Positions 32,805 to 44,644 of a stretch of DNA of 64,000 bases are shown here, piece by piece. The stretch's first letter is position 1, and every line of letters begins with the position of its first letter. Origin of the DNA: Tubiluchus corallicola (Eukaryota; Priapulida; Priapulimorpha; Priapulimorphida; Tubiluchidae); contig JAQGDQ010000685.1 in assembly GCA_030141605.1 (NCBI GenBank), positions 48,914 through 112,913 of the forward strand, written 5' to 3'. The position numbers and the translations under genes were made by a program. The notes below the pieces were generated by a model. That model was not told the origin of the DNA and ran no database searches. It saw only the letters and a program-made list of their open reading frames with translations.

Positions 32805-35800
32805 TCATAGGAAATAAGGCGTTGTGATCTGAGGCGGGATGACCCGTTGAGAATCCGGAACGGCGCGGAAAAGTTTCGGTTCTTTAGTTTGTGCATCGGA
32901 GAATGCCAGTATGGAAGCTACGTTTCCACAACGATAGCAGTAATTAGGAGCAGACCACACGGTAACGAGTTTTTCTTCAAACATGAACTTGTACCCTGAA
33001 ATGTGAAGTAGAAGCCTGTGATGATATGGAAAATAAAACACACTGAATAAAACGTTAGTCTGAATCAAAGACCACACGGTAACGAGTTTTTCTTCAAACA
33101 TGAACTTGTACCCTGAAAAAGTGAAGTAGAAGCCTGTGATGATATGGAAAATAAAACACACTGAATAAAACGTTAGTCTGAATCAAAGACCACACGGTAA
33201 CGAGTTTTTCTTCAAACATGAACTTGTACCATGAAATGTGAAGTAGAAGCCTGTGATGATATGGAAAATAAAACACACTGAATAAAACGTTAGTCTGAAT
33301 CAAAGACCATGTGGTAACGAGTTTTTTTCTTCAAACATGAACTTGTACCCTGAAATGTGAAGTAGAAGCCTGTGATGATATGGAAAATAAAACACACTGA
33401 ATAAAACGTTAGTCTGAATCAAAGACCATGTGGTAACGAGTTTTTTTCTTCAAACATGAACTTGTACCCTGAAATGTGAAGTAGAAGCCTGTGATGATAT
33501 GGAAAATAAAACGCACTGAATAAAACGTTAGTCTGAATCAAAGACCACACGGTAACGAGTTTTTCTTCAAACATGAACTTGTACCCTGAAATGTGAAGTA
33601 GAAGCCTGTGATGATATGGAAAATAAAATTCATTGAATAAAACGTTAGTCTGAATCAAAGAAACGTGAGGTAAGAAGTGAATAGCTAAGCAGTTAGAATG
33701 TGTGATTGAATTTAAGCATTACCGAACCTGGTCGGTAATCGAATGGGCGAACGCCAGGTTCAATATATTGTATGGTAGTGTGATTGAATTTAAGCATTAC
33801 CGAACCTGGTCGGTAATCGAATGGGCGAACGCCAGGTTCAATATATTGTATGGTAGTTCTCGAAGCACAATAATACGATTTACAGATTTCGAGTTACGCG
33901 ATGTTTGGTAAACAGAAAATCTGCTCCACGAGATCTGTTCAGAGGTACAAAAGAGCGTTCGAGTTAGAGCGGGTCGAGTTATACATAGTTTACACTATGT
34001 AGAAAAAAACAAATAAATTTCTATACCTTCATGAACAAGCTGGTGAGCTCGGCATATCAGCTTGAGGTTATTCGTGTTAATAAACTCAGTGACTACTTTG
34101 TTCCCGAATAGCCATCCGGCCCCGCGCGGAGACGTCGACCAAGTGTCCACTTCCTCGGGGTCCGACCATACCAAATGTGAGTAGGAGTTAAGGAAGTAAG
34201 TCAATATCATTAAGCTTAGAAGTTGCTAACTAACCATTAAAACCTCCACGTTCGTGTATTTAACCAGTAAAAATTTGTGTCAGTTGTAAAAGTGAAGCAA
34301 ATCCCAATGGCGTGCAGATCTGTTCCGCATATTTGACGAATTTTAGAATCCGTTATAGAAATTAAAATGAAAAATTCTATACCGCCAGATAAGTTAAAAT
34401 TTATATCAGTTCTACTTCAACGTTTTCTAAAATCAGAAAGGAGCTGCAGAAGCCATAGTCTCTCAACTTTTTCTCTTAAAGGGAGATCAAGGAGCTGCAG
34501 AAGGTATAGCCTTTCAACCTTTTCTCTTAAAGGGAGATCAAGGAGCTGCAGAAGCCATAGCCTCTCAACTTTTTCTCTTAAAGGGAGATCAAGGAGCTGC
34601 AGAAGCCATAGCCTCTCAACTTTTTCTCTTAAAGGGAGATCAAGGAGCTGCAGAAGCCATAGCCTCTCAACTTTTTCTCTTAAAGGGGAGATCAAGGAGC
34701 TGCAGAAGCCATAGCCTCTCAACCTTTTCTCTTAAAGGGAGATCAAGGAGCTGCAGAAGCCATAGCCTCTCAACTTTTTCTCTTAAAGGGAGATCAAGGA
34801 GCTGCAGAAGCCATAGCCTCTCAACCTTTTCTCTTAAAGGGAGATCAAGGAGCTGCAGAAGCCATAGCCTCTCAATCTTTTCTCTTAAAGGAAAATCAAG
34901 GCGCTGCAGAAGCCATAGCCTCTCAATTTTTTTCTCTTAAAGGGGAGATCAAGGAGCTGCAGAAGCCATAGGCTCTCAACTTTTTCTGTTAAAGGGAGAT
35001 CAAGGAGCTGCAGAAGCCATAGCCTCTCAACCTTTTCTCTTAAAGGGAGATCAAGGAGGTGCAGAAGCCATAGCCTCTCAACTTTTTCCCTTAAAGGAAG
35101 ATCAAGGAGGTGCAGAAGCCATAGCCTCTCAACTTTTTCTCTTAAAGGAAGATCAAGGAGGTGCAGAAGCCATAGCCTCTCAATCTTTTCTCTTAGAGGG
35201 AGATCAAGGAGCTGCAAAAGCCATAGCCTCTCAACTTTTTCTCTTAAAGGGAGATCAATGAGCTGCAGAAGCCATAGCCTCTCAACCTTTTCTCTTAAAG
35301 GAAGATCAAGGAGCTGCAGAAGCCATAGCCTCTCAACTTTTTCTCTTAAAAGGAGATCATAGTTGTCAATGTTTAAAAATTTATTAGCAAATGTGCCAGA
35401 ATAAGTGATTTTTGCAAAAAGGATATCACAAAAAGCCCCCTGGTGTGGAATTTCTATGCACCGGTCAATTGTCCGAATTTGATCTAAAGTTTTGATCTCA
35501 GGTGACAGACCTCCATGGACACAGAGTATCTGTTCATCTATGATCTGCAAGAAAAATTAACTCTCATTGACGAAAAAAGTCAAAACAGGACGTCATTGGC
35601 ACATATTTAGTTACGTTTATTTTGCAGAGAATGTGTTCTACAGTTTCTTTAAAGCTAATATTACACTCATATCCCGGTTTGCCGGACAAAACCAGGGAGA
35701 TGTCGGTTTGAATTTGCCATTGTCCATATTTTCCGATACTAAGCTAATATAGTAGGCGCTGTTTATTAGACTCACGGTAATGTAGAATCAATCGTTTAAT

Positions 35801-38800
35801 TGTCTCAAAAACGTCTAGTGCTGGCCGCTCCTATGCAAATACTATATAAAAACTGTCGGCAATTGACTCAAATAACTTCACATAATTGACTCTATATCAC
35901 TTACCTCTATACACGCTGATTAAACCATTAAACACCAAACATACAATGTACACGTGTCGTAGCACGCTGCTTGGATGTGAACAAAGTGAGAAACAGCCAA
36001 CTAGCGGTCACCTCACAAAATAACAAACTGTGTCTGCAGTATATGGGGACTTTTAGCGGACCAGATTTCGTCTGAATTTTCCAACATCCGTAAAAGAAAG
36101 GTCCGGCTAACCGAGATACGAGTGTACTGCAAATACTACACGACGAATTTATTACACAAAAGTAATTTCTGATATTTCGTATAAATAAAGATATTTTAAA
36201 ACATTCAGATCGTTCCTCTAAGGCTGTATAGCATTAAAGTCATTTTTCCTACATTAATAACACGACTTACAGCAGCGACTGTGAGAAGATCAAACACACG
36301 ACAACAGTACCTCCAAGCATTCGCATTACCATATTTATTCTGGCATTCATCTGAAAAAATATAAAATTTAATTTCTCAGTCACAATCAAACCCAACCACT
36401 TACAATTGTCATACACTTTATGCAACGCAACAACTTGCTAAAATCGTAAGTAACTTCAGTTACAGGAAACTTAGTTTAGACTAGGGCTGAGATGGTTACG
36501 TTTTTTAACTAACCATATAAAGATGACATCACACATTCATTCTCTCATTCTTTGAAAGAGTAAGCAGTGCGGTTCAATTATAGCATGTGCCGGCGAGAAT
36601 GTCCAACATGGCGGCATCCTCGTAACATAGTCAAGTGAAAATTTTTTTGCAATTTACCATTAAGATGCTTCTTAGGCAACCAGATTAATTGAAACAATGT
36701 TGTAAATAGTAGAATTGTATGTAAGCGGGACATTGCTAACTGCGAAAGGGCCAACTTTGAAAAGATACAAGGATTCATTGGTGCGGATAAACTTGGGTAA
36801 GTATTGGTGGAAAAGTTAGTGATTTTCTAGATGGTTACACCAGTCAGTGATTTTCTAGATGGTTACACCAGTCAGTGATTTTCTAGATGGTTACACCAGT
36901 CAGTGATCAGTTAAACGGTTAACCCTCTCAGCCCTAGTTTAAAGTAAAAGTATCTTGACGATAAATAACGTACATTTTATGAACTTACCGTAAAAACCAT
37001 AGACCTGGGTAATTTGCCTACTTTCATGATTACCTCGTAACAGAGTGATACGATCCGGCCATCTGAAATAATCACAAAAAATCTTGTATCCATAAGAACT
37101 TCAGAATTTCCGACATTATGGTGAACTAATTAAACGTAGATCAAGAAACATAAATTAGCACACACAATTAATCAGAGTGAAAAGCTTTGTAAACTGCAGT
37201 TTTTTTAATGGAAATTAGTTCTGATAAGTTATTTTGCAGTCAATTGAATCTTTCATCATTTAATAAAAAATGTTTTAAATCGGCAATAAATAATTCTTAA
37301 AGTGTGAAAAGGGCTTTAGTCAATAGATGTAGCAACATAAACCAAACTCCAGTGGCACAAACACTTTATTATTGACTGTCTTTTCTGTACACTACGTTGT
37401 AACTCCTAGATTAAAACTGTAACAACTCAAATCAGTTGAAACTGGTTAACCTTGGGTAATGCATATCAGAAACCAGTCAGGTGACAAAATGATTCACTGT
37501 AGTCTAACTTGCTGTAAAGTTGTAATGTTGCTAAAGTTTATAAAGTTTATAGTGTTCATAAAAAAACTCGTGAATCAGTTCACAACATAAAGGAAGGCTG
37601 GTTGATTTTTCATGACTACCCAATTTTCAAGTATGTTATTAAATCTGTTACTTAAATCTGTTATTTGCTTTTTACCATACATTTTAACACCAATAACACT
37701 GGAAAACTGTTTGTGATACTGAAATAACGGATTAAATTTTAAAATTTAACAGCAGGCGAACCAATTATTGATGACATCACAAACGAACAGCAGAAATATT
37801 CCATGAGTGTGCTGCACATGTTTGCGAAAGCGAAAATTGAGGCACAGTAAGATATTCGGTGTGTTGTACCGAAATCAGACAAGTTTTAAGATAAAATTTC
37901 AAATTTAGCATTGTGCTCATGCCTGAGCTGTCGAACGTGTGCAGTTCACCACAAATGGACACATCTGAACTGAGACGTACAGCACCCGTTTTTTTTGCAA
38001 TGTGTTTCCGAAATGCGGGCGCTGGCGCCCGTCTGACTAGCCAATGCCGAAATGCACGTAAATGTGAAAAACTAGAGGCGCGAATGCGAAAATGAATTTG
38101 TGTGGTAATAATTCTTTTACGTAAGTCATTCTTGAAGAACGTTTTGACCTACAGTTTACGATTGGGGCCGGTTTTGCTTTAATGCTTATTCATTTTACAC
38201 ATACAAAATGTGGTTCACAAAAACTACTAAGAATGCAGTGAAATTTAGAACTTCAGTAAGTTTCTCACAGAATGCCATGCGAAACAAAAACATACTTTGC
38301 TTTAAGTGTCAAAAGTCGTGTAAATGTTTCCAAGCTGTAGTAACCTCTATCAACAAAGTCACCCTGCAAGGTAAACACAGTAAACATTAGTAAGTTTAAA
38401 TTAATCTGAAAATATTCATTAATCGCTTTCACGTGTAATTTTCTTAGCTTAATACGAATGAAAATATGACATCACAACAGACTAATATAATTTTCAACAT
38501 TGTACTAAATTCCTGGGATGCCCACACTGCATCTCGACACTAGGTGGAGGAGCTGCACAAGCAGCCAACGGCTAGAGGGCGGAGGAGGTCAAGTGACCCA
38601 ACGGCCATGTGTAGAGGAGTAAACCTTCCAAATCAGGAGTGGAGCCCCGAAGGCGAACCAGTGCAGCATGCTCACTGACTCCGGCAGCTCCTGCAGCCAA
38701 CCTGGTGCCAAACGTATCGCTCTGCTTTCCTTTGGACTACACCAGGGAGGAAGAGAGGGGGTTCCTGTTGTCTGGGCAACTCAGGATCTCCATACACCTT

Positions 38801-41800
38801 GCCCAGGCATGTGCCCTGGAGAGACCACTCCAGTGGTTCAAGGATCTGACTGCTCAGCCACAGTTGACGCTGCAGCTCCATCAATGTGATCAATAACTGA
38901 CTTTTTTGGCGCACATTCCTTTGTCTTCCGAGACAGAAGGATGCCAACAACAACTAAATTCCTACTACTAACTTTCGATGTTGTTGTCTACTGCTAAGTG
39001 AATATAGTCTCAAATAGCACGTAGGTCTATTAACTCAAACACACAATTTTAAAACTGTCATTCAGCAAACTTTTTCATATCTCTCGTCTTAATAACTATA
39101 CAAAGCTGCAAGAATTTATCAATTTCATATAAAAAGTATGATTTCTGACATACTACAATAATCAGGCCTGCATAACAATATCAAGACCAGAGATAGGCAG
39201 ATAGTGAATTTGGGGTCACACGGTTGCAGAATGTGCAATAATTTTGCAAATAGTGAATTATGTGCGGATATGCGGACTGAGGAATTCTAATGTCTAAAAT
39301 TGCAGATTTTACGCGAAATTGCAACAAATTTATTCTCTTGTACATTAAAAAGCTTATTGCCACATTAAACACCTTTAATCAGTTTAATCACTAGTTTCTT
39401 TTAAGATGTCCTCATCACCTTCTGCTTTTTTGCTGCTTTCCGATATTTTACGTGGAAATTCCTAGACGCAAAACATTGCTTGTAATTACAAATATTATAG
39501 TTTTTTTTGCTCGAGCCTATTGTGGTTTGTGGCGTGGTGTCATGGGCATGATTATGGTCTAGTGATGTACAGTCGACCCTCGTTAAACCGGACCCCGTTA
39601 GCCCGGATATCGGATAAGACGGACGTCTTCCGTGGTAAAGCAAACTGACCGATTTCCGTCCGAGCCGGAGCGCTAAATACAACACGGCCTACCAACTGTA
39701 CAATAATTTCTTTATCCTCACGGGTAAAGTATTTTAAAGTAATATACAGTATAGTATATAGTGCAATGTATATAAGCCTTATTAAGGTGATTATTCATGT
39801 ATAATATAGACCATATATAGGCATATCGGATAAATCGGACAATCGGCTAAACCGGACTCCCCAAATTAGATCACAACTAATTTACTTTCCAATTACATAC
39901 GCTTACGATCCATGTCTATTTATAATTTATGCATAAAGTAAAACTCGTTGTTGAAAAATGATTCTAGTCGACTATTAACGCTACCATGAATACGTAGTTC
40001 GTTTCCGGCACTTGACCTCCCGTTCGAAAAAGTTCTTCCAGATCGTAGAACTGCAAAAGATAAAAAATCATAATCAGACAAGAAGATATCAAAAGACAAA
40101 TGAAACAACTCATTCAAGCACCGTCACAGATTAGAAGTATAAATATTTATAATTCAGAAGCTTGATCTTAATTTACTTGAGCTTTAACCTGGAATCGTGC
40201 CAAAAATGATAAAAATTTTCAATTTATTAATGATTAATTAATTTGCTACTAAGTTTACTACCAAAAAACCTTTTCAATTTCAAAGTTTTTATTTGGATCA
40301 CTTCTGCCTCTTAAATAATATTTATTTAGCAAATCTGAGATGTATTACAATTTTGTAGAGAATATTTTAAGCTTTCTAGCAATACCGAAGTTACTGTAGT
40401 TGTTTTATCTCATCGGGAAAAATTCCATGTAAAATTTTTCAAGAGTTCTCATAAACAACACATATGCATTAATAATTATTAGCACAAACTGCAAGTTTAA
40501 CAGCTGATATATTTGAATTTTCCAAAGGCATCTCCTCACTTTAAGCAAATACTCAGCACTACAAAAAAGTACATCCGTACAAATAACACATCTTCACTTA
40601 AAGATTGTAATAACAGCCACTTTAAAGATACTTTCGGTAAGTAGCAGCTTTAGCTATCTTGACTCTTTCAGACTGGTAAAAGTTTTCAATTAACGCATTT
40701 AAAGTTAGCGTTTACCTGTCCAAGAAGCAGACTTACCTATCTTGACTCGTCAACACTGGTAAAACTTCTAATTAACACATTTAAAATGACCGTTTACCTG
40801 ACCATGGATGTCACCACAAATTGTCACTGGGGTAGACACCGGTTGAACATTGGATTCTTCTAGTAGCAACGCACAAACGTGGTCACATAGTTTCTGAAAA
40901 TGAGGTTCAAGGTGTGATAAAAGGACACAATATCATGCAGCAATGTTATGCAATGAACAACAAAATCTAGTTTACACTAATGTAATGTAATTACAACGTT
41001 ACGAGGTAATGTAGTAATCCCGTTACGAGGTTTGTGTATAATTAAAACTTAACAGTTTAGGTCTAGAAAAAAATATGTTTGTTTCCGGTCATCGACCGAT
41101 TGTGTCATTTCATAAGCGACTCAATTTATTATGTCGTTTATTAGCACAAAATATGCCTACAGATCATTGACCACATTCACGTTTCATACAGCAGCGTCTA
41201 AAATGCAAACGAAATGACCAGTGGTCACCCACGCAAAATTGTAACTGAATACCAAAGTAGCTATCAGGCATGGTTGCAGCATGCACAATGTGATTGATAA
41301 AGAAGAATCTGGTACTGATCACTCGTCAAAGTGATCACATTGATCACTGATCAAAGTGTAGATGTTTGTCATTATTTGAGCTAACAATATCAAAAATAAA
41401 ATGATCAATTTTCACTAATGAAAAGGGAGCCTCTCAAAGCATTTTATGTACCAGTGAGTTTGGGACTCGGCACAGTTTATATTTGGCACTTTTTAACTGA
41501 ACTGATAACTAAAGTATAGCAAACAGAACATAGCGACATAAGATTCAAAACTTATACAATACAAAAACTATCTACAGTACAGTCACATTTAGTGCAAATT
41601 GTAAATTCAGCCTAGTTACAAAAAGTAAAAGCAAAAATTATAAAAGAAGTAAAAACATAAAATAATTAAATCATAAAGTTATATAAAATTAATAACCTTC
41701 TTGTTATTTTACACAGTAGCTAATGCACACTAATGTTCAGCCATATAGTGTTCAGTTGCATTAACTCAGGGGTGTGCAAATTATCTGACTAGACGGGCCA

Positions 41801-42900
41801 CATTAAACATTCCTGCGGGCCACATGCAGTTTGGTCAAGGAGCCAAGTACAGTAGGACCTAATAACGATTTTTTTCATCCGATTTGCACACATCATTACT
41901 ACTGCACTACTACACTCAAGAAACTATTTTAGCAGTCTATATAAAATTTATATTAAAAACCATATATTTCGTCATGTCTGACAGTGACATTAAGTGATAA
42001 CGGTCTTGTAAGGGTTAATGCCATCCGATCTAGAGGAAAAAACTACCCGCACTATCTTTGCGATATTGGCGTAGACTTCAGCTGGATCGCGTGGGCCGCA
42101 CTTTCATTACATTGACAAACCTCTTCGCCGCACAAGATCTCTCGGTGGGCCGCAAGTGGCCCGCGGGCCGCAGTTTGCACACCCCTGCATTAACTGCTGA
42201 AACTGCTTCAGCAGTACCTGTTCTCATGAATTGGTTATATTAATAATATTAATAATTCCTACAGGTGGCTAACCTTGATAACTCATAGTTCTTAAACCAG
42301 CCTGTCAAAACTAATCAGTCATTATTTTTGCACTTTGTAATATTATTGTATGTTGTAGAGAATTATAAATCATTTAGTTATGTATTTTACTATTACAAAA
42401 AAATGGTGATTAACTAATAAACTTACTTACTTACATGATCACTGCTCAATGGCCAGTTATAATGCACACAATTACGTGTACATATTCTGGATTATTCATT
42501 TAATTTAAAAAGGAAAATCAAGCACAGAGAAGCACAAGTACCTTTTATTAATTAGTTAAAAAGTGAATTTATATATAGACTATTTTTAAATAACATTACA
42601 TTTATAAACTGAAAAAAGTGAAGAACTCTTCAAAATAACACTTAGCAGTTGGTAATCTGGTCAAAAATGTGGTTAACTGGCAATACGTAGATATATAACA
42701 AAAAATGAAATAAAATCCCTACCTACCCAAACGGTAAAATAGCAACAATTCCGAACAATTCCGAAACAAACAAGTTTTAGGACATCATAATATAACTTTT
42801 ATAAGCCACCCTTCTACCTACTCACCTTCAAATCATGCTCTGGCAAATATTTGCATTCTTTTGCAATCTCAACCCATTTATTCAATTCCATAATGCCCAT
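32805..42900 (-). CDS. PPP6C: Serine/threonine protein phosphatase 6 catalytic subunit, nine exons, 305 aa
   Basis: PP6 is a PPP-family metallophosphatase acting with SAPS/ankyrin regulatory subunits in the cytosol and nucleus. Exons, minus strand: 42826-42900 (ATG), 40798-40893, 39985-40050, 38296-38363, 36989-37062, 36271-36350, 35427-35544, 34027-34176, 32805-32995 (TGA). Phases agree throughout and the total is 305 codons plus stop, the same length as human PP6. Catalytic motifs: [37 protein letters not shown] and [14 protein letters not shown]. The C-terminus is TTPYFL, the conserved carboxyl-methylation tail. Start [20 protein letters not shown] aligns residue-for-residue with the known N-terminus. 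Intron 7 is AT-AC (U12-type); the others are GT-AG. The last exon's 5' end is tandemly repeated in the preceding intron. Divergent from CDC73. Confidence 0.97.
32953..33661 (-). repeat. 117-119 bp tandem array spanning the PPP6C exon 9 acceptor
   Basis: Six units. The lowest contains the true acceptor and first 42 bases of exon 9 ([14 protein letters not shown]). The other five (equivalent points at 33071, 33189, 33306, 33425 and 33544) each repeat the polypyrimidine tract, CAG and the same coding bases, then continue into intron-like TTTGATTCAGACTAACG. Unit spacing is 117, 118, 117, 119 and 119. Only the copy next to the exon is in frame: using its acceptor would add exactly 39 residues. Copies farther away shift the frame. 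Confidence 0.95.
33702..33857. repeat. 78-bp perfect direct duplication
   Basis: Two adjacent copies starting GTGATTGAATTTAAGCATTA appear identical. Located in PPP6C intron 8. Confidence 0.93.
34177..35426 (-). other. U12-type AT-AC intron (PPP6C intron 7)
   Basis: On the minus strand exon 7 ends TTTTGTG and the intron begins ATATCCTTTTT, the minor-spliceosome 5' consensus. It ends TTCCTTAACTCCTACTCAC, a perfect U12 branch site (TTCCTTAAC) about 11 nt before a terminal AC. Joining TGTG to ATTTGGTATGG gives C-D-L-V-W, exactly the PP6 protein sequence in phase 1. No GT-AG alternative restores this. The intron is 1250 bp and most of it is a 51-bp satellite. Confidence 0.95.
34438..35368. repeat. 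51-52 bp minisatellite, about 18 copies, inside the U12 intron
   Basis: The unit is GGGAGATCAAGGAGCTGCAG + AAGCCATAGCCTCTCAACTT + TTTCTCTTAAA. Variants (GGTGCAG for GCTGCAG; AATCTTTTC) are shared by neighbouring units. It ends about 58 bp from the intron's 5' splice site and leaves the branch site region untouched. Confidence 0.96.
35664..36124 (-). mobile_element. pogo-like MITE sharing its core with MITE family B
   Basis: TIRs CACTCATATCCCGGTTTGCC and, complemented, CACTCGTATCTCGGTTAGCC with TA on each side. The interior at about 35795-36010 is the reverse complement of the family B core (TGGCCGCTCCTATGCAAA, AACTGTCGGCAATTGACTCA, CAACTAGCGGTCA), although the ends are unrelated to family B. 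Located in PPP6C intron 6. Confidence 0.8.
36818..36910. repeat. 28-bp tandem repeat, about 3.3 copies
   Basis: AGTGATTTTCTAGATGGTTA + CACCAGTC repeats exactly. PPP6C intron 5. Confidence 0.93.
38515..38952 (+). mobile_element. Retroposon-like interspersed repeat, copy 1, 11-bp TSD
   Basis: Flanked by ACTAAATTCCT on both sides (38504-38514 and 38953-38963). Starts GGGATGCCCACACTGCATCT and ends with a short CAACAACA tail. No terminal inverted repeats. Open frames on both strands mirror those of copy 2 and look accidental. PPP6C intron 3. Confidence 0.85.
39570..39865. mobile_element. pogo-like MITE, truncated copy of 28989-29305
   Basis: Begins TA + CAGTCGACCCTCGTTAAACC and matches the other copy for nearly 290 bp, then breaks off near CCGGACTCCCCAAATTAG without the right TIR. 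PPP6C intron 3. Confidence 0.83.
41767..42187. mobile_element. hAT MITE, copy 1, 8-bp TSD
   Basis: TIRs CAGGGGTGTGCAAATT and AGTTTGCACACCCCTG with perfect 8-bp duplication CATTAACT. Related copy in opposite orientation at 52913-53413. Subterminal GGCCCGCGGGCC-type palindromes. PPP6C intron 1. Confidence 0.93.
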
Positions 42901-44644
42901 TTTGAATTTTCTGAGCACAGGGTTCTACATGTAAACTAAATTTTCGCAAGTCAAAAAATTTACTTCTAACGAAGAAATTCTCTTAAAAACACTAACATGT
43001 ACAGTACAGTACATCAGTATTTTTGAGATGTTTAGAATATGGCCGTTAATTCAAGAACCCTCCTAAATGCCGAACCAAATGCACCCACTACGCCATCATT
43101 ACAATATTTTTTGAACTTCTCTGCGCCCACTCGACAGAGTCGACATGCTAGGCTAACAGACAGCCATTTGTCTTGTTATTACCTCACCCGATAAGTGATA
43201 ACTGATAAGCTCACCCGGAAATGTACAATGGGCAAGGCACTAGTCACTGTAAAATTTTCAATTGCTGTCTAATCATTGTTAATTTGCCTCCTCAGCAGAT
43301 AACTGAACCAGTTACAGCTCCTGCTCCAAAGCTCATCAGTCACCGTTTTTACCTGAGCTACGTCTGCCATTTCTTGATTAGCCATTCTGAGTATCCTTCA
43401 CAGGCACTTGAATTAAAATGCAAAAAGTTTCTTCTGCTCTGTTATCAACATATTCCACAGCTCATTTTCTCATCATTTTCCATGCCTCACTTAATGTGCA
43501 AAAGAACCAATCTCACAAGTGATTTGACTAGCTTCATTTTTGCCCTTGCACCAATGTTTCTTGTTCTTTAGTCTTCTATAATATGTTACCTGCACTTGCC
43601 TGCTTACTATATCTTGTGTTCCTCCACCTACAATAATTGTTGACAATGCACAATGTCACTCGCAGGAATGCAAACTCTTCTGTGTCCTTCACACTTATCA
43701 GTTTTACTTTTTGCCAATTGTTGCATTCCTCTAGTTGCCCAAGACTTTCTCTTGCTGCTATGTCAGGTTGAAGATATCTGTAAGCCATCAAATCATTTCC
43801 TCTATATCCACTGTTACTATGCCACTCTGATCATCTATATACTTTTCCAAGTTCATATTTTTCAATGCTGTCTTAATGTCTTGTTGTTTTATTCTTCTTC
43901 AGTGGATTGCATCCACTCCTTGCATGTGTTCCATTTAACCCTCTCTTGCAGAAGTTTCAGGGTATTTGTTCTTGAGTAGATTTTCAGGGTCTTCACAACT
44001 ATACATATTTACAGAAATAGGTTGTCACCCTAGACCCAAACTTCATATATCTTCACTACTACAGGGAGACCAGTGGAATCCTGAAAAATTTCACAAACCA
44101 TTGAAAAACTGGGCTAAGCCAAGTCTTTGTTTTTTAAAAAAAATACTTTTCATTAGTTTGCAGTTCACCTTTTGGCTAACATCTAATCAGCTTTGCTTGC
44201 CATCAAGTCAAATTAGAAGTGGCTAAAATGAAATAGCATTATTTTAAATACATTTTTTTGCTCCGCTCGCTTGACAAACTATGGTAAAAAACCGCAAATA
44301 GCTTACCTACGATACTCTTACTCTTTCTAAATTTAACTATTAAAAGATTCCTATTAAATGTTTTCTCTTTAGTCTTTTCTTACCATTCCATACTTCTGTC
44401 TTGTGTTAAAATTATACTACCAACTCTAATACCCCTCAGCATATTTTTCTTATTGGCCTAACTAATTTTCCGAAATTATGATCATTTCTGAAATTCAAAA
44501 TAATAGTAATTGGTCATTTATGTTAGCCATTATAGTGGCTAAGGCAAATTGCGAATTAACAAAAACCAATTTACGTCGGAAAATCAGGGACTTGATTTAA
44601 CCTATTTTTTCCAATGGTTTGTGGGACTTTTTCGGAAGGACAAG
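42901..44644. other. Interval between divergent PPP6C and CDC73 start codons
   Basis: About 1.7 kb holding both promoters and 5' UTRs. The middle (43240-44230) has somewhat coding-like composition with several open frames but none that I recognise. It may be a decayed repeat. Confidence 0.55.

Noticed and set aside
34367-35364. Long frames with [17 protein letters not shown] or [15 protein letters not shown] repeats fused to the PPP6C exon 7
   Set aside because: They are the 51-bp satellite read through the U12 intron; correct splicing removes them.
38639-38953. Frames [13 protein letters not shown]... and mirror copies at 56954-57217
   Set aside because: Both lie in the interspersed retroposon-like repeat, on opposite strands, with no known domain.
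43221-44226. Three adjacent open frames of 70-116 aa between PPP6C and CDC73
   Set aside because: No recognisable motif, no consistent splice sites; composition alone is not enough.
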